Source of the DNA: Conexibacter sp. CPCC 205762
Lineage (GTDB): Bacteria; Actinomycetota; Thermoleophilia; Solirubrobacterales; Solirubrobacteraceae
Assembly: GCF_030646155.1 (NCBI RefSeq)
Contig: NZ_JAUTDN010000005.1
Coordinates: 1-64,000, forward strand
DNA: 64,000 nucleotides
Direction of reading: 5' to 3'
Shown: positions 1 to 8,342 of the stretch, piece by piece
Layout: every line of letters begins with the position of its first letter
Numbering within the stretch: the stretch's first letter is position 1
Translations under genes and position numbers: made by a program
The notes under the pieces: generated by a model
The model's input: the letters and a program-made list of their open reading frames with translations, nothing else
Told to the model about the DNA's origin: nothing
Database searches by the model: none

Positions 1-54
1 CGCGCGACGCCGCGCCGGGCCGCGCGCCCGCCCCGCCGCCGCCGCGCCCGCCGC

Positions 55-2574
55 CTACGCCGCCGCGCTCGGCGACGGCCTGACCCGCACCGCCAGCCAG
101 CCCGGGATCGCCAGCATCGCGACGGCGACCGTCGTCACGAGCGCGAGGATCGCGACCGCGACGATCCCGGCGGTCGAGTAGACGACCGGGAAGCCGGTGA
201 TCGTCTCCAGCGCCCGGCTCAGCAGCAGCTGCCCGTAGAGCCCGAAGACCGCGCCGATCAGGCAGCCGGTGCCGAGCAGCAGCCCGCTCTCCAGCAGCAG
301 CGCCCGCCACAGCTCGCCCTCCGGGAAGCCGTGCACCTTCAGCGCCGCCAGCGCCGGCCGCCGCTGCCAGATCATCCCGCCCATCGCCGCCGCCATCGCC
401 AGCATCGCCGACACCAGCACCAGCACCGAGATCTGCGTCAGCCGCTCGAGCCCGTCGCGGGTCGCGGCCTGGTGGCGCGCAAGCCGTGTCGCCTGCGTCT
501 CGACCTCGGTCGCCACCCCGTCCCGCAGCGTCGCGCGCACCGCCGCCGCGACGGTCGCCGCGTCGGCGCCCGCATCAAGCCGCAGCTGCAGCGCGCTCGG
601 CTCCGCGCTGGCCCAGCGCCGCGCGTAGTCGTCCGCGTTCATCACGATCGCGCCCGACGGCCAGCCGATGTTGGTCGAGATCGCCGCCACCCGCAGCGGC
701 CGCGGATGCGGCGTCGGCAGCAGCACCGAATCGCCGACGCCGACGCCGAGCTGCCGCGCGATCGCGTCCGACAGCACCACCCAGCCGTCGCCGCGCAACC
801 GCTCCGCCGCGAGCCGCGCGTCACCGTCGCGCAGCTGCGACGGCGGCACGATCAGCGGCGCCGTGCGCGGCGGCGCCTGCACCCACGCCCGCCGGTCGCC
901 GACGTCGAGGAAGCTGCCGCGGTAGACCCCGACGCCGGCCACCCCGTCGACCCGCGCAACCGCGTCGAGCGCATCGCGCGGCAACACGAAGGGCGTGACC
1001 GCGAAGGTGCCGGCCCCACCCGCGGCGGTCACCCACACGTCGCCGTTGGCGTCGAAGTCGCTGGCCGAGCTGTCCAGCCCTCGGACGAGATCGGCATGGG
1101 CACCGCCGATCGAGACAGTCGCGAAGACCGCGACGGCGCCCGTCGCGGCGAGCGCGAGCGTTCGCAGTCTCGCCGCGCCCGAGCGCAGCTCAAGCGTCGC
1201 GAGAATCGGCACCGGCGTCCGCAGCGACCGGGTCACGCGCTCGAACCCACGAACCGCGATCCGCAGCAAAGGCCCGGTCAGGGCGAACAGCGCGACCGTC
1301 AGCAGAAAGAGACCGGCGAGCGCCAGGCGTGGTGCCACGAGCACGATGACCGTCGTCCCGGTGAGCGCGAGCAGGCCGATTCCGATGACGCCTCGGCCCG
1401 TGACGTGCCCGCTCTGCTCGGTTTCCGACGGCGCGGGCCGATCGCGCATGATCGAGCGCAGCGGCACGAGCACGGCGACGCAGGCCGCCACCAGTCCGGC
1501 TCCGCCGGCGACCACGACGCTCTCGACGGTCACGATCCGCTGAGTTCCGATCGGGAAGGCGTATGCCAGGTAGCCGGGGGCGGCCGCGAACAGCTGGCGG
1601 GACAGCTGGTCGCCGAGCGCGAGTCCGAGCAGCGAACCTGCCAGCCCGAGCACGGCCGCGTCGAACACCATCACCTGCAGCTGCACCCATGCGGGATGGC
1701 CGGAGAGACGCAGGTCGGTCACCAGGCGGCGCCGTTGCGGCACCGTCAGCAGCACCGCGCTGAAAGCGAACAGGAACCCGACCAGCGCCGAAAAGGCCGA
1801 GAACATCGTCGTCGACTGGCTGGTGGGATAGGCAGCCCGATCGAACACCTGCGCATCGAAGTCTGCCGGGCGCACGTTGAGCCGGTCCCCGAAGCGCGCG
1901 TCCAACGCCTGCTCGACCTGAGCCTCGCGTCCTGGCTTGGCGACGACGTAGATCAGCGACGTCCGGCCTTCCATCCCGGTCAACTCGCGCGCAAGCGCCA
2001 GCGGCACGATCGCGACCGGGCTGTGAACGAGCGTGCCGATGTCCTTGTCGCGCAGCTCGGCCCCGAGCGGGACCGTGGTCGATGTCGCGCCGGTGTCGAT
2101 TCTGACGGGCCCGTAGATGCCCGCCTCGAGCTCGTCGGCGATCGGCACCGGCAACGCCACGGCCCGCTGTCTCGCCAGCTCGGATGCTGTGAACTGACGC
2201 AGCAGCGTGCCGCCGATGCGCGCCAGTCCGGGATCGCCGCCGACGAGCGTCACCGACTTGCTGTGCCCTCCGACCGCGACCGTCGCCGCCGCCTCGACGA
2301 TCGGCGCCGCCGCCGCGACCCCGTCGGTCGCGCGCACCTGCCGCAGCACGTCGGCATCGAACCCGCCCGATCCGCGACTCGTGATCTGCGTCGACGCCTC
2401 GCCGACGATCCCCGTCGCGAGCTGCTGGACCGACCCGCTCATGCTCGTGTTGGCGATCAACGCCGCGAAGACGAGCGCGACGCCGACGACGATCCCGCAG
2501 AGCGCAAGCAGTTCCTGGACTGCCCGCGCCCGCAGACGGACGCGGTAGAGGTGGACGAGCGCCGAGAAGCGCAT
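55..2574 (-). CDS. FtsX-like ABC transporter permease
   Basis: Large membrane permease of the FtsX/MacB type (839 aa), probably part of an exporter or lipoprotein-release type ABC system. It starts MRFSALVHLYRVRLRAR followed by a first membrane segment (about residues 20-42), a large extracytoplasmic domain, a membrane cluster near 260-420, a second extracytoplasmic domain, and three C-terminal membrane helices, the doubled FtsX layout usual for proteins of this size. An in-frame upstream start at 2718 would lie inside the ATPase gene; the ATG at 2574 overlaps the ATPase stop as TGATG, so it is preferred. Last gene of the PadR-ATPase-ATPase-permease operon. Substrate unknown. The first 54 bases of the window hold no visible feature. 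Confidence 0.9.
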   Translation of the reverse strand: MRFSALVHLYRVRLRARAVQELLALCGIVVGVALVFAALIANTSMSGSVQQLATGIVGEASTQITSRGSGGFDADVLRQVRATDGVAAAAPIVEAAATVAVGGHSKSVTLVGGDPGLARIGGTLLRQFTASELARQRAVALPVPIADELEAGIYGPVRIDTGATSTTVPLGAELRDKDIGTLVHSPVAIVPLALARELTGMEGRTSLIYVVAKPGREAQVEQALDARFGDRLNVRPADFDAQVFDRAAYPTSQSTTMFSAFSALVGFLFAFSAVLLTVPQRRRLVTDLRLSGHPAWVQLQVMVFDAAVLGLAGSLLGLALGDQLSRQLFAAAPGYLAYAFPIGTQRIVTVESVVVAGGAGLVAACVAVLVPLRSIMRDRPAPSETEQSGHVTGRGVIGIGLLALTGTTVIVLVAPRLALAGLFLLTVALFALTGPLLRIAVRGFERVTRSLRTPVPILATLELRSGAARLRTLALAATGAVAVFATVSIGGAHADLVRGLDSSASDFDANGDVWVTAAGGAGTFAVTPFVLPRDALDAVARVDGVAGVGVYRGSFLDVGDRRAWVQAPPRTAPLIVPPSQLRDGDARLAAERLRGDGWVVLSDAIARQLGVGVGDSVLLPTPHPRPLRVAAISTNIGWPSGAIVMNADDYARRWASAEPSALQLRLDAGADAATVAAAVRATLRDGVATEVETQATRLARHQAATRDGLERLTQISVLVLVSAMLAMAAAMGGMIWQRRPALAALKVHGFPEGELWRALLLESGLLLGTGCLIGAVFGLYGQLLLSRALETITGFPVVYSTAGIVAVAILALVTTVAVAMLAIPGWLAVRVRPSPSAAA

Positions 2575-3281
2575 CAGCGCTCCTGCAACCCTGCCAGCGG
2601 CACATCCGGCAGCCGATCGACCAAGCGCCCGTCCAGCAACGCGCGCGTCCGTGTGGCAAACGCCGCCGCCTGTGGATCGTGCGTCGCCAGCAGCATCGCC
2701 ACTCCGCGCTCCTCGCACAGCTCGCGCAGGAGCGTGAGGACCTCGCGGCTGCGCTCCGTGTCGAGGCTCCCCGTCGGCTCGTCGGCGACGACCAGCTTCG
2801 GATCGGTCGCCAGCGCACGTGCGATCAGGACCCGTTGCCGTTCGCCCGCGGAAAGCTGGTCGCCGCGGTGCCGCAGCCGCTGTCCCAGCCCCAGCCGGTC
2901 GAGCAGTGGCACGACGCGACGATGCGCCTCACGGACACCGATGCGCGTGTCGAACAGCTTCAGCGCGGCGTTGTCGATCGCCGGGACGCCGGCGATCAGC
3001 TCCAGCGACTGGCCGACGTAGCCGAGCTCGAGCCGCCGGTAGCGAGCGGCGTCCTGCTCCCCCAGCCCGACGACGTCGACGCCGTCGACGACGACGCATC
3101 CGGAGTCGGGACGCATCAGCGCCGCAACGATCGCGAGCAGCGTCGTCTTGCCGGAGCCGCTCGGTCCGTAGAGCGCGATCAGCTCACCCGGCGTGACCGT
3201 CATCGAGACGCCGTCGAGCGCGCAAATGGTCTCGCCGCCGAAACCGCGGTAGCGCTTGACGAGCGCATCCAGTTCGAGCAT
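2574..3281 (-). CDS. ABC transporter ATP-binding protein (canonical)
   Basis: ATPase subunit (235 aa) of the LolD/MacB class that energises the adjoining FtsX-type permease. Walker A is GPSGSGKT (residues 39-46), the signature is LSAGERQRV, Walker B is LVVADEPTG with the catalytic Glu present, and the switch His is in LLATHDPQ. Its stop overlaps the permease start (TGATG), and its start lies one base from the stop of the second ATPase, so the three are one operon. It is the catalytically complete partner of the pair. Confidence 0.92.
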   Translation of the reverse strand: MLELDALVKRYRGFGGETICALDGVSMTVTPGELIALYGPSGSGKTTLLAIVAALMRPDSGCVVVDGVDVVGLGEQDAARYRRLELGYVGQSLELIAGVPAIDNAALKLFDTRIGVREAHRRVVPLLDRLGLGQRLRHRGDQLSAGERQRVLIARALATDPKLVVADEPTGSLDTERSREVLTLLRELCEERGVAMLLATHDPQAAAFATRTRALLDGRLVDRLPDVPLAGLQER

Positions 3282-3282
3282 C

Positions 3283-4008
3283 TCAGGCGCGTCGCTCTTG
3301 GCCGGGAAACGGGAGGACCGTCCCGTCCTCGTCGCGCACCGCCGGCGTCAGCAGCTGACCGCGGCTCAGCAGCAGGGCGCGGTCGGCGTGACGCGTCGCC
3401 GCCAGCTCGGGCGCCGTCATCAGGACCGCGCAGTCGTCGTCGTGTGCGGCCGCGTGCAGGAGGCTGGTGACGCGCTCGCGGTCGATCACGCCGAGTCCTG
3501 CGGCGGGATCATCCGCGAGCAGCAGCCTCGGCCGACGCACCAACGCGTGAGCGAGTGTGACCAGCTTCCGCGCGGCATCCGACAGGTCGCTCCAGCGCGC
3601 GCCGGCGGCGTCATCGGCACCGACGCGCGCGAGCGCTTCCGACGCGCGCCTGCGTGCGACGGACGGGCCGAGCTCGCGGTAGAGCGGCAGCGCCACGAAG
3701 ACCTCGATCGGCAGCTCGCCGCTGTGCGGCCCGTTCTGCTCGACCCAGGCGATCGCACCGGGCGCGTGCCGCTGGCGGCGCTTTCCGACGAGGGTCGGCG
3801 CCGCGCCGGCGAACGTGACCGCCCCGTCGTCCGGCCGGTCGAAGCCGGCCGCGATCCGCAGCAGCGTCGTCTTGCCGGCACCGCGCGCACCGTAGATGCC
3901 GACGAACTCGCCGGCCTCGAGCGCGAACGTCACGTCGTTCAGCACGCTCAGCTGTCGCGGCCCGCGCTCGTACGCCTTCGAGATGCTGTCGAGCCGCAGC
4001 AGTGTCAT
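3283..4008 (-). CDS. ABC transporter ATP-binding protein, degenerate
   Basis: Second ATPase (241 aa) of the exporter. Walker A is intact (GARGAGKT, residues 40-47), but three other sites depart from consensus: the signature reads LSDAARK instead of LSGGQ, Walker B ends ADDP instead of ADEP so the catalytic Glu is Asp, and the switch-His position reads MTAPE instead of a TH motif. This suggests a nucleotide-binding but poorly hydrolytic subunit forming an asymmetric heterodimer with the neighbouring canonical ATPase. The start at 4008 overlaps the PadR stop as ATGA; longer in-frame starts lie inside the PadR gene and were rejected. Confidence 0.85.
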   Translation of the reverse strand: MTLLRLDSISKAYERGPRQLSVLNDVTFALEAGEFVGIYGARGAGKTTLLRIAAGFDRPDDGAVTFAGAAPTLVGKRRQRHAPGAIAWVEQNGPHSGELPIEVFVALPLYRELGPSVARRRASEALARVGADDAAGARWSDLSDAARKLVTLAHALVRRPRLLLADDPAAGLGVIDRERVTSLLHAAAHDDDCAVLMTAPELAATRHADRALLLSRGQLLTPAVRDEDGTVLPFPGQERRA

Positions 4009-4583
4009 CGCTTGCTCGCCGCCGTCGCCTCGATGCGCTCGTCGAGCACTCCGCAGACGGCGTCGAGCCAGTCGATCAGGCACTGCAGCCAGCGCATTCT
4101 GAAGTCGTCGACGAGCATCGCCGCGGCGTTCTGCCACGGCACGGTTCGACTGGCGGCCTCGGCCAACAGTGGCCGGCGCAGCAGCTCCAGCTCGGCGAGG
4201 CATTCACGCGCCTGCGCCTCGGCCGCCGCCCGCAGTCTCGGCAGGTCGTCGGGATCGGCGAGCACGAGCTTGGTGCGCAGCTCGTCGCGCAGCACCGCGC
4301 GGTCGTTGGGCTCGGCGATCCAGTCGCGGAAGCGCTCGATCCCCGAGGCGGTCGGGCCGTACATGACGCGCGCGGCGCCGCGACGCGTGCGGCCGAAGCT
4401 GCGCTGTCCTATCTCCTCGATCCAGCCCTCGTCCTCGAGCCGGTCGAGGATCCGGTAGACGACGTTCTCGGACAGGCCGAGAAAGCCGAGCCGTTCGTCA
4501 AGCCGCTGGCCGAGGTCGTATCCGTAGCCAGGGCGCTCGACCAGCAGCCCCAGCACCACATGCTTCGTCGAGACTCCGCTCAT
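4005..4583 (-). CDS. PadR family transcriptional regulator
   Basis: Winged-helix regulator (192 aa) beginning MSGVSTKHVVLGLL, with the PadR core (VERPGYGYDLGQRLDERLGF, then VYRILDRLEDEGWIEE) and a C-terminal helical dimerisation part (Vir_C-like). The ATG at 4583 has GGGGA just upstream; a GTG 26 codons earlier lacks support. First gene of the operon with two ABC ATPases and an FtsX permease, a frequent arrangement in which PadR represses a drug-type exporter. It is divergent from the terpene synthase-like gene, so it may control both; that is inference. Confidence 0.88.
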   Translation of the reverse strand: MSGVSTKHVVLGLLVERPGYGYDLGQRLDERLGFLGLSENVVYRILDRLEDEGWIEEIGQRSFGRTRRGAARVMYGPTASGIERFRDWIAEPNDRAVLRDELRTKLVLADPDDLPRLRAAAEAQARECLAELELLRRPLLAEAASRTVPWQNAAAMLVDDFRMRWLQCLIDWLDAVCGVLDERIEATAASKR

Positions 4584-4697
4584 TCCCCATCCCCGGTGAA
4601 CAGTAAACGAGAAGGTACCTGAAGCGACCCTCTCTGCGCCACCGGTAGGCGGTGTCGGCACCTCCTGTCGGTGGTCCCGCGTACTGTCACGCGCGGG
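4584..4697. promoter_or_regulatory. Divergent promoter region between PadR operon and terpene synthase
   Basis: This intergenic stretch must carry promoters for both directions. It contains the 8-bp palindrome AGGTACCT (4613-4620) and a less GC-rich patch (cagtaaacga) next to it, both on the PadR side. They are candidate operator or promoter elements, but no consensus box could be assigned with certainty. Confidence 0.4.
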
Positions 4698-5795
4698 ATG
4701 CCGTACGACGCTGCGAGGGACGCGTCGCCACTCACTCCTGCGTTGACGGTCGCGCTCGTGTCATCGGTGTGGCGGACTTTGCGCTGGTCCAGGAAACTGA
4801 CCGCCGATCAGATCGATCGGTGGCGCTCGCTGGCGAACGCGATCCCCGATCACGACCTGCGCGCGGACGCGATCTCGTCGCTGCTGGAGAAGCGCGGCTA
4901 CGCCGACGGCGCGGCGCTCTTCACGATCCTTCCGGCACATCGCGATCGCGCGCTGCTGCGCGTGCTCGTCGCATACGAGACGATCGTCGACTACCTCGAC
5001 AACGTCAGCGAGCGCTGCCGCACCTATGAGAACGGCCAGCTGCTGCATCAGGCGCTGCGCGAGGCACTCGACCCCGGCGGGCCGTTGTCGGACTGGTACC
5101 GCCACAACGGCACGGGCGACGATGGCGGCTACCTGGCCGCGCTCGTCGGCTGCTGCCGCGAGGGGTGCGCGCGACTGCCTTCGTTCGAGCGGGTGCGTGA
5201 GCACATCGCGCTTGAGACGCGCCGCTCGCTCGTGCTCGGGCTCAACCACGAGCTCGACCCCGCACGCCGCGACGACTATCTGCGCACGTGGGCGCAGCAG
5301 GAGTTCCCAGCAGAACGCAAGCACCCCTGGTTCGAGCTCAGCGCGGGTGCCAGCGCAACGCTGATCGTGCACGCGCTGCTCGCGCTGGCGGCGCAGCCGA
5401 CGGTCAGCGACGGGCAGATCGAGGCGGTCGCCGGCCTGCACTGGCCGTGGGTCGCGCTGGCGACCACCATGCTCGACAGCTACGCCGACCTCGAGGAGGA
5501 TCGCGCCCCCGGCGGCCATAGCTACCTGCTCCACTACGACAGCCACGAAGCGGCGATCGCACGTCTGCACGAGTGCGTCGCGACCTCGATGCGGCTGACG
5601 CGGACGCTCCCGCGCGGCGGCAGGCACGCGGTGATCGTCGGCTGCATGATCGCGCTGTTCCTCTCCTCCGACGGCGCGAACAGCCCCGAGCTGCGCGAGA
5701 CGACGCGCGCGCTGGCGCGCAGCGGCGGCTCGCTGGTGCGGCTGCTGGTGCCGGTCCTGCGCGTCTGGCGGCGGGTGCACAAGCAGTCGTCGTGA
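4698..5795 (+). CDS. DUF2600/YtpB-type class IB terpene synthase homologue
   Basis: All-helical protein (365 aa) of the DUF2600 family, whose studied member is Bacillus YtpB, tetraprenyl-beta-curcumene synthase, a class IB large-terpene synthase. Two acidic, metal-binding-like motifs are visible: DYLDN (about residue 98) and DSYADLEED (about residue 260), the spacing expected in that family. No signal peptide or membrane helix is evident. Start at ATG 4698 chosen over a GTG nine codons upstream; the choice is not certain. It is divergent from a PadR-regulated ABC exporter. The actual prenyl substrate cannot be read from sequence. A strong hairpin lies about 190 bases downstream. Confidence 0.8.
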   Translation: MPYDAARDASPLTPALTVALVSSVWRTLRWSRKLTADQIDRWRSLANAIPDHDLRADAISSLLEKRGYADGAALFTILPAHRDRALLRVLVAYETIVDYLDNVSERCRTYENGQLLHQALREALDPGGPLSDWYRHNGTGDDGGYLAALVGCCREGCARLPSFERVREHIALETRRSLVLGLNHELDPARRDDYLRTWAQQEFPAERKHPWFELSAGASATLIVHALLALAAQPTVSDGQIEAVAGLHWPWVALATTMLDSYADLEEDRAPGGHSYLLHYDSHEAAIARLHECVATSMRLTRTLPRGGRHAVIVGCMIALFLSSDGANSPELRETTRALARSGGSLVRLLVPVLRVWRRVHKQSS

Positions 5796-5983
5796 GCGAA
5801 ACTTCCCGCAACCACGGGCATTTGCAGGCTGAGTGTTCGCACCGCAGGTATTGGCCGTGAGGTGACAGCGGCGTATCTTCCGTCACTGCTCTACGACTCG
5901 ACGGCATCCCCCCTGTTCGAGTCTCGTGACGGGCGGTGAAACTCCCCTTGAGCCGCCCGCGCCCCCAAGAGCACGAGGGCTTC

Positions 5984-6012
5984 CGGCGCGCCGCATCCCC
6001 CGCGGCGCGCCG
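5984..6012 (+). terminator. Hairpin terminator downstream of terpene synthase gene
   Basis: Perfect 11-bp inverted repeat (cggcgcgccgc / gcggcgcgccg) with a 7-base loop, located in the 283-base gap before the MYG1-like gene. No U-tract follows, as is common in high-GC actinobacteria. The rest of this gap (5796-6078) also holds a 7-bp inverted repeat gactcga/tcgagtc (5895-5901 and 5917-5923) but no gene or tRNA that I could support. Confidence 0.5.
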
Positions 6013-6078
6013 AGCCCCTCTTCCGGCCCGGCCGGGCCCTCAGCCGTCGCTCCGCGCGATGCCCTACCGTGAGCGGCG

Positions 6079-6993
6079 ATGAGAGTCGCCACCCACTCCG
6101 GTTCCTTCCACGCCGACGACGTCTTCGCGCTCGCCGCGCTGACGCGGCTTGTCGCCGTCGAGCCCGCCCTTGGCCCGCTCGAGATCGTCCGCAGCCGCGA
6201 CCCCGAGCTGCTCGCCGCGGCCGACCTGCGCGTCGACGTCGGCCAGCGCGACGATCCGGCCAGCGGCGACTTCGACCACCATCAGCGCGGCGGCGCCGGC
6301 GAGCGGCCCAACGGGATCCGCTACGCCTCATTCGGGCTCGTCTGGCGCGAGTTCGGCGCGCGGATCGCGGGCGGCGGCGAGCAGGCCGAGACGATCGCGC
6401 GGCGGATCGACGAGGTGCTGGTGCAGGCCGTCGACGCCAACGACACCGGCCAGACGATCAGCAGCCCGCTGATCGCCGACGTCGCGCCGGTGACGGTCTC
6501 GCACGCGATCGCGGCCTTCAACCCGAACTGGGACGAGGAGGCCTCGGCCGACGCCAAGCGCGCCGCCTTCGACGAGGCGCTCGCCTTCGCGCACGGGATC
6601 CTCACGCGCGAGCTGGCGTCGGCGTCGGCGTCGGTGCGCGCCGCCGAGCTGGTGCGGGCGGCGATCACGCGCGCGGAGGACCCGCGCCTGATCGAGCTGG
6701 ACCGCGGCCTGCCGTGGCACCGCGAGCTGGTCCCGAGCGCGCCCGAGGCGCTCTACGTGCTCTACCCGCGCGAGCAGGACTGGGGCCTGCAGGCGGTCCC
6801 GCGCGTGCTCGGAGAGTTCGCCAACCGCAAGGATCTGCCGGAGGCGTGGGCCGGCCGCTCCGACGCCGAGCTGGCCGAGGTGACCGGTGTCGCCGACGCC
6901 CGCTTCTGCCACATCGGCCGCTTCATGGCCGTCGCCGGCAGCCGCGAGGGCGCGCTGGAGCTGGCGCGGCAGGCGCTCGCGCACGTGGACTGA
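6079..6993 (+). CDS. MYG1/UPF0160 family DHH-like hydrolase
   Basis: Protein of 304 aa starting MRVATHSGSFHADDVFALAAL, the N-terminal metal-binding signature of the MYG1 family (UPF0160). Further motifs are FDHHQRGG (about residue 60), EVLVQAVDANDTG (about 114) and a C-terminal CHIGRFMAVA. Eukaryotic MYG1 is a 3'-5' RNA exonuclease of the DHH superfamily; bacterial members are mostly untested. Full family length, so probably intact. A cytosolic metal-dependent phosphodiesterase role is inferred. The antiporter gene follows after 31 bases, perhaps on the same transcript. Confidence 0.85.
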   Translation: MRVATHSGSFHADDVFALAALTRLVAVEPALGPLEIVRSRDPELLAAADLRVDVGQRDDPASGDFDHHQRGGAGERPNGIRYASFGLVWREFGARIAGGGEQAETIARRIDEVLVQAVDANDTGQTISSPLIADVAPVTVSHAIAAFNPNWDEEASADAKRAAFDEALAFAHGILTRELASASASVRAAELVRAAITRAEDPRLIELDRGLPWHRELVPSAPEALYVLYPREQDWGLQAVPRVLGEFANRKDLPEAWAGRSDAELAEVTGVADARFCHIGRFMAVAGSREGALELARQALAHVD

Positions 6994-7024
6994 CGACCAC
7001 TCCGCGCAGTAGAGTGCCGCGCCC

Positions 7025-8236
7025 GTGACCGTCGACGTCGACAGCGGCTCCTTCCTCGCGATCGTCGCGGTCGCGGCGCTCTCCGCCGTGCTCGCCGGGC
7101 TGTTCGCGCGGCGGCTGGTGGTGCCGGTCGTCGTGCTGGAGCTGGTGCTGGGGATCGTGATCGGCCCCGAGGTGCTCGGGATCGCCGAGCGCGACGCCTT
7201 CATCGACTTCTTCGCCAACCTCGGGCTCGGCATGCTGTTCTTCTTCGCCGGCTACGAGATCGACTTCGAGCGGATCAAGGGCGAGCCGCTGCGGCTCGCC
7301 GCGTTCGGCTGGCTGCTGTCACTGGTACTGGCGTACACGCTCGGCGGGATCCTCGCCGCGATGGGGATCGTGCTGTCGCTCGTGTTCGTCGGCTCCGCGA
7401 TGGCGACAACCGCGATCGGCACGCTGATCCCGATCCTGCGCGACGCCGGCGAGCTGAAGACGCGCTTCGGCACCTATCTGCTCGGCGCCGGCGCGATCGG
7501 CGAGTTCGGCCCGATCCTGCTGATCACGCTCGTCTTCTCGACCAAGGGCGCGATCGAGAACGCGCTGATCCTGCTCGCCTTCGTGATCCTGGCGGTGATA
7601 GCCGGCGTCTTCGCGGTCCGCTGGGTCGGCCAGGGCTGGGAGCTGTTCGAGCGCACGCTGGAGACGAGCAGCCAGCTGGCGATCCGCTTCACGGTCGTGA
7701 TCGTCTTCGCGCTCGCGGCGCTGGCCGCGACGCTCGGGCTCGACCTGCTGCTGGGCGGCTTCGTCGCCGGCATCATCCTGCGGCTGGCGCTGCGCGGCCG
7801 CGAGGTCGAGGTGCTGGAGTCGAAGCTGACCGCCGTCGGCTACGGCTTCCTGATCCCGTTCTTCTTCGTCGCCTCCGGCATCGGCGTCGACCTCGGTGCG
7901 CTCACCAGCGACCCGATCGAGTTCCTCAAGGTGCCGCTGTTCCTCGTGCTGTTCCTGATCGTCCGCGGCGTGCCGGCGATGGTGCTGTACCGCAGGGTGC
8001 TCGCCGCCCGCGACCGCGCCGCGCTCGCCTTCTTCAGCGCCACCGAGCTGCCGCTGGTCGTCGCGATCACGACGATCGCCGTCGAGGAGGGCCACATGCA
8101 TTCCTCGACCGCGGCCAGCCTGATCCTCGCCGCGATCTGCTCGACCGCGATCTTCCCGATCGTCGCGCTGAGACTGCGCGGCGACCTCGACCCGACGCCG
8201 CCGCCGGACGTCTCGCCCCAGCCGGCGCTCGCATAG
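7025..8236 (+). CDS. CPA2-type sodium/proton (Kef-like) antiporter
   Basis: Polytopic inner-membrane protein (403 aa, about 12 hydrophobic segments) of the monovalent cation:proton antiporter-2 family. It shows LELVLGIVIGPEVLG near the N-terminus, a buried-acid region FFFAGYEIDFERIKG, and AMATTAIGTLIPILRD in the middle, all typical of NapA/KefB-like transporters. There is no C-terminal TrkA-N nucleotide-binding domain, so it is a short form. GTG start. Ion specificity cannot be told from sequence; pH or osmotic homeostasis is the family role. Confidence 0.88.
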   Translation: MTVDVDSGSFLAIVAVAALSAVLAGLFARRLVVPVVVLELVLGIVIGPEVLGIAERDAFIDFFANLGLGMLFFFAGYEIDFERIKGEPLRLAAFGWLLSLVLAYTLGGILAAMGIVLSLVFVGSAMATTAIGTLIPILRDAGELKTRFGTYLLGAGAIGEFGPILLITLVFSTKGAIENALILLAFVILAVIAGVFAVRWVGQGWELFERTLETSSQLAIRFTVVIVFALAALAATLGLDLLLGGFVAGIILRLALRGREVEVLESKLTAVGYGFLIPFFFVASGIGVDLGALTSDPIEFLKVPLFLVLFLIVRGVPAMVLYRRVLAARDRAALAFFSATELPLVVAITTIAVEEGHMHSSTAASLILAAICSTAIFPIVALRLRGDLDPTPPPDVSPQPALA

Positions 8237-8342
8237 GCCGTTCGAGGGAGCCTCGGGCGAACTTCGGGGGAGGACCCCGGTGCCACGGCGTAAGACCGTT
8301 GTCAGGCTCGTGAGCCTCACGATTCCAACCAGGAGGAACTGC

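Noticed and set aside
331-3021. Very long plus-strand open frame opposite the permease and ATPase
   Set aside because: Shadow of the GC-rich minus-strand genes: Arg/Pro/His-rich, no domain, no ribosome site. The same holds for long frames at 28348-32802 and 38995-42996.
5895-5925. tRNA-like 3' half (ttcgagtc)
   Set aside because: No matching T-stem, anticodon or acceptor arm; only a 7-bp inverted repeat remains.
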